36,683 nt of DNA from Thermoplasmatota archaeon (GTDB taxonomy: Archaea > Thermoplasmatota > E2 > DHVEG-1), in NCBI GenBank assembly GCA_030619765.1, contig JAUXAU010000029.1, forward strand, positions 1-36,683, in the 5' to 3' direction. This document shows positions 33,816-36,683 of this stretch, in pieces (the stretch's first letter is position 1; each line of letters opens with the position of its first letter). A model generated the notes under the pieces. The model had not been told where the DNA came from. It did not search any database and saw only the letters and a list, made by a program, of their open reading frames with translations. The position numbers were made by a program, and so were the translations under genes.

Positions 33816-35528
33816 ATGAAGCATATCATCCCATTACTGGTAGTCCTGTTACTTCTTTCATCTGGTTTTGTAGGTGTTTCAAATACAGCAGAGGAAGTAA
33901 CTGTTGATGAAGAACTGATGGATAATCTTGCTTTCTATTATTATGATGAATATGATTCTTCTAAATCGGAGTATTATAAAGAATATTTCCAGAGGAATAA
34001 CTTGGAAATTGCTGATTTAGAAGAGATAACAATTCCTGTAGAATCACCACAAACAAGTATATCGTCAGGTCCGATGGATTCCCCTTGGCCGATGAAATGC
34101 CATGACCTTCGCCATACCAGTAGGAGTCCGTATAGTACTTCCGATGTTTCGGATCTTGAAAAATGGCGATATACATGCAAGGCTGGCGTGGATGGCAGTC
34201 CAATTATAGGTAATGACGATACAATCTATTTCGGAGATAAGTTTTGGTTTATTAATGCTTTATATCCCAATGGTACATTAAAATGGAGATATGAAACAGG
34301 TGGTGATATTACTTCTGCTCCTGCTCTTGCTGAAGATGGAACTCTCTATGTTGGTTCATGGGATGACAGTTTATATGCTTTTAATTCAACTACTGGAATT
34401 AGGAAATGGAGGTTTGGTGCAGGTGACACAATAGCATCATCTCCTGTCGTTGGAAATGATGGTACAATCTATTTTGGAACAATGGGAACAGGTTGCAATA
34501 TTTTTGCTGTTAACCCAAATGGTACTGAAAAATGGCGTTATCATACTGGATATTATATCACTTGTGACCCTGCAATTGGTGACGATGGCACTATATATTG
34601 TGGCTCTGGTGACACCTATTTGTATGCAATGAATCCCAACGGTACACTCAAATGGCGATTCAAAACAGGGGATTATATAAAAGGTCCTGCTTCAATAGCT
34701 GATGACGGGACGGTTTATATTGGTTCTTTTGATGATTATTTATATGCCCTTTACCCAAATAATGGAACCATGAAGTGGAAATGCAAAGTAGGTTATGGTA
34801 CATATACAAACCCCTCGATTGCAAGTGATGGTACCATCTACATTGGTGGTCAGAAACTCTATGCGATTTATCCTAATGGAACGATGAAATGGAGTTTTGA
34901 CTTAGGTTCAGGTAGACATATCGCTAAATCTTCACCTGCGATTTCTGATGATGGTACTATTTATGTCGGGACAAATATTGGTCAGGTCTCTGGTGGTGAT
35001 ATTATCGCTGTTAACCCCGATGGTACTGAACGATGGAGAAAATTGATTTGCAATGAATGGGGAGATTCATCTCCTTGTATCGCTGAAGATGGAACTGTGT
35101 ATATCGGGTCACAATGTTTAGGACGTGGTTATCTTCATGCATTTGGACCTGTAGAATCAAACAGCCCTCCAGAAACACCTACAATTTCAGGAACGACAAA
35201 TGGAAAAGTTAGAGAAGACTATTGGTATACTTTTCGTGCTGTAGACCCAGATAACAACCCACTTTCTTGGTACATCGAATGGGGAGATGGCACAAATACT
35301 GGATGGACATCTGAATGGGCATCTGAAGAGAAATGCTACTATGAGCATAAATGGTTGATTAGAGGTGCATATACAATACGAGCAAAAGCAAAAGATACCT
35401 TAGGGGAGGAAAGCGACTGGGGTTATCTTGAGGTAACCATGCCTATGAACCAGCAAATGTGGTTTTTACAGTTCTTACTGAACCATCCACGGATGTTTCC
35501 AATACTGAGAGTTCTACTAGGATTATAA
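33816..35528 (+). CDS. Secreted PQQ-like beta-propeller protein with PKD-like domain and C-terminal tail signal
   Basis: The gene may start at ATG 33795, but ATG 33816 gives a clean signal peptide (MKHIIPLLVVLLLLSSGFVG) and sits after GGGGAGG. Residues about 80-440 contain about eight blades of the form AxxDDGTIYxGSxDxYLYAxxPNGTxKW. Residues about 455-545 form a PKD-like domain (WYIEWGDGTNTGW). The tail LEVTMPMNQQ...LNHPRMFPILRVLLGL parallels the protein encoded at 169. Blade sequence differs considerably from that paralogue, so the two are old duplicates or converged by domain exchange. It is probably extracellular. The ligand is unknown. Confidence 0.85.
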   Translation: MKHIIPLLVVLLLLSSGFVGVSNTAEEVTVDEELMDNLAFYYYDEYDSSKSEYYKEYFQRNNLEIADLEEITIPVESPQTSISSGPMDSPWPMKCHDLRHTSRSPYSTSDVSDLEKWRYTCKAGVDGSPIIGNDDTIYFGDKFWFINALYPNGTLKWRYETGGDITSAPALAEDGTLYVGSWDDSLYAFNSTTGIRKWRFGAGDTIASSPVVGNDGTIYFGTMGTGCNIFAVNPNGTEKWRYHTGYYITCDPAIGDDGTIYCGSGDTYLYAMNPNGTLKWRFKTGDYIKGPASIADDGTVYIGSFDDYLYALYPNNGTMKWKCKVGYGTYTNPSIASDGTIYIGGQKLYAIYPNGTMKWSFDLGSGRHIAKSSPAISDDGTIYVGTNIGQVSGGDIIAVNPDGTERWRKLICNEWGDSSPCIAEDGTVYIGSQCLGRGYLHAFGPVESNSPPETPTISGTTNGKVREDYWYTFRAVDPDNNPLSWYIEWGDGTNTGWTSEWASEEKCYYEHKWLIRGAYTIRAKAKDTLGEESDWGYLEVTMPMNQQMWFLQFLLNHPRMFPILRVLLGL

Positions 35529-35621
35529 CTGGGTATATGGTTCATACTTGGCAATAATCAAATAGCTATGATATGAATCTTGGTTTTTAACTATGGAAAT
35601 AACTTTTTGTTAAGACTTAAA

Positions 35622-35653
35622 TTTGACTAATTACCTTTTTCTCATTAGTCAAA
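35622..35653 (+). terminator. Hairpin downstream of the second propeller gene
   Basis: TTTGACTAAT (35622-35631) and ATTAGTCAAA (35644-35653) form a perfect 10-bp stem with a 12-nt loop containing CCTTTTT. The surrounding 35604-35677 resembles the 3' flank of the first propeller gene (1975-2045). It is likely a terminator or 3' UTR structure, also usable by the convergent gene at 35704. Confidence 0.5.
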
Positions 35654-35703
35654 AAAACCTAATTTGTTAGTCAGACCTGTTATAAAAAAAGAAAAAGTGG
35701 GTT

Positions 35704-36231
35704 TTACTCCCACCACCATTTATCTTTCCAACTTTGGTTCCACCATGACTTAATCGGCACACAAGGAGAAGTTTGCCAATTCTCTGCTTTCAATTCAACT
35801 AAATGTTTCCACACTTCATCCCAGTTTTTACCTTCTACCCAGGATATATAATCCCAGTCGCCGGGGATACTTGCACCGCTTGTCATCCAATTCCATTTTC
35901 TTATCTTGTCAGGAGTCTCATTTAACTTATTTTCTCTGAATAACACCCAGGAACCAGCAGGTTTTTCCCACCACCAGTTGTCGTTTTTGTATCCGTTATA
36001 TACCTGATGCGAACTCGTGAATTCTACATCATCCCAATTTTTTATTTCGCCTACACATCTGTGTACTGTGTCCCAATCTTGTGCGTCAAACCAAACAATG
36101 ACATCATATTCTCCAGTTACAATCCAAGCGCCTATTATATTTTCCCAATTTTGGAACCTTTGCCAGACATCGTGAGCTTTCCCTTTTGCTGTTTTTATAA
36201 AAACATAGGCAGATCTATTTTTCCAATCCAT
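35704..36231 (-). CDS. Tryptophan-rich duplicated Lrp-sensor (RAM)-like protein
   Basis: This 175-aa protein contains 24 Trp, about 14 percent. Residues 5-80 match the Lrp/AsnC ligand-binding fold (AYVFIKTAKGKAHDVW, TGEYDVIVWFDAQDW, IKNWDDVEFTSSHQVY). Residues 92-165 look like a second, more diverged copy (GSWVLFRENK, GDWDYISWVEGKNWDEVW). Each half ends in WWWE. No HTH is present. SD AGGAGA precedes the ATG. Trp mostly occupies loop and turn positions before Asp, Glu or Asn. It may bind aromatic or glycan ligands; function is unknown. Confidence 0.65.
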   Translation of the reverse strand: MDWKNRSAYVFIKTAKGKAHDVWQRFQNWENIIGAWIVTGEYDVIVWFDAQDWDTVHRCVGEIKNWDDVEFTSSHQVYNGYKNDNWWWEKPAGSWVLFRENKLNETPDKIRKWNWMTSGASIPGDWDYISWVEGKNWDEVWKHLVELKAENWQTSPCVPIKSWWNQSWKDKWWWE

Positions 36232-36429
36232 TCTCCATCTCTCCTATTGAGTAAATTACTTATATGTTAGTGGGACTTATATTTTTTGGTCTTTAATTGA
36301 ATGATGAATTGTTTGATAATGAGTAGTAAAAATGATATGGAGACTAAATGGCGGTGATTGACTGTGAGACCTTCCATCTTGCACAATATTTATATATTAT
36401 AAAAAATAATAGCAATATGGAGAGAATGA
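36232..36429. other. Divergent intergenic region
   Basis: It carries the minus-strand promoter and SD of the Trp-rich gene and, at about 36387-36401, the plus-strand TATA element TATTTATATATTATA for the small ORF at 36430. Nothing else is recognised. Confidence 0.4.
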
Positions 36430-36528
36430 ATGGCAAAAAAGAAAAATAATAAATCTTCACCTTTTTGCATAGTAAATGTCGGAAGTAAAGAACTTCCAAT
36501 ATTAAAATATAAACAACAAAAAAGGTAA
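36430..36528 (+). CDS. 32-aa basic microprotein
   Basis: The ORF encodes MAKKKNNKSS, a short hydrophobic core (FCIVNVG, LPIL) and KYKQQKR. TATTTATATATTATA about 30-40 bp upstream and GGAGAG (36419-36424) provide a promoter and SD. Two strong hairpins follow at 36564-36618. The length alone makes it uncertain; no family is recognised. Confidence 0.4.
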   Translation: MAKKKNNKSSPFCIVNVGSKELPILKYKQQKR

Positions 36529-36563
36529 TATGGAAGAATAGAATTATCAAATAACTGCTAAGA

Positions 36564-36618
36564 CTCCGTTTCTTCAAAACGGAGATCTACATTAGCTGAC
36601 AGAGAAGTCAGCTAATGT
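36564..36618 (+). terminator. Double hairpin followed by T-rich tract
   Basis: CTCCGTTT/AAACGGAG (36564-36584) is an 8-bp stem with a 5-nt loop. ACATTAGCTGAC/GTCAGCTAATGT (36589-36618) is a perfect 12-bp stem with an AGAGAA loop, followed by CTTTTGTCTCTTGTC. It may terminate the 36430 transcript, or be the structured part of a small RNA. Confidence 0.55.
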
Positions 36619-36683
36619 CTTTTGTCTCTTGTCAAATATCGAATAACTGAATGGTTTTACGTCCTTCAATGCTTTATCCTGTT

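Overview
The window is archaeal and euryarchaeal in character. It carries archaeal-type glycyl-tRNA synthetase, the tRNA G10 dimethyltransferase, an archaetidylinositol phosphate synthase-like enzyme, bifunctional phosphoglucose/phosphomannose isomerase, TATA boxes about 25 bp before many starts, a mix of leaderless and Shine-Dalgarno (SD) starts, and secreted PQQ-propeller/PKD proteins. The DNA is AT-rich. PKD proteins with a gingipain-type C25 peptidase and the recurring C-terminal tail 'LEVTMPxNQQ...FPxLxxLL' point to an uncultured, mesophilic Thermoplasmata-like lineage (inference). I see no tRNA, rRNA, CRISPR array or intact transposase.

Layout. 0.1-6 kb: secreted propeller protein, lysine 6-aminotransferase and secreted C25 peptidase. 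6-9.5 kb (minus): amidohydrolase, four-CBS protein, glycyl-tRNA synthetase. 9.7-13.9 kb: sugar-phosphate isomerase, a membrane-anchored secreted protein with no canonical start codon, a CBS protein and a cation/proton antiporter. 13.9-18.4 kb: accessory island of small, mostly unrecognised membrane or basic proteins, a probable structured ncRNA with a perfect palindrome at its promoter, a repeated 5' leader, a thrice-repeated 11-mer and gene remnants; the tRNA methyltransferase sits inside it. 18.5-22 kb: RNase Z, dCMP deaminase, HTH regulator, M24 peptidase and a small acidic protein. 22.2-25.7 kb: glyA, AK6-like kinase, CDP-alcohol phosphatidyltransferase and a CrtC/AttH-like protein, headed by interlocking inverted repeats over the glyA start. 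25.9-33.2 kb: HflX GTPase, ECF-S/DUF4430 fusion, PKD protein, TauE permease, stand-alone Lrp sensor domain, pdxT and pdxS. 33.2-36.7 kb: degenerate repeat array, a second propeller protein, an extraordinarily Trp-rich Lrp-sensor-like protein, a tiny ORF and two strong hairpins.

How it works together. PdxST makes PLP, the cofactor of both the lysine aminotransferase and GlyA. The propeller, PKD and C25 proteins are an extracellular protein and peptide module. The most unusual signals are the glyA start-site pseudoknot-like element, the 14.8-15.05 kb ncRNA candidate, the common leader/promoter modules of the small-gene island, two genes without canonical start codons, the 23-25 bp repeat array at 33.3 kb and the Trp-rich protein.
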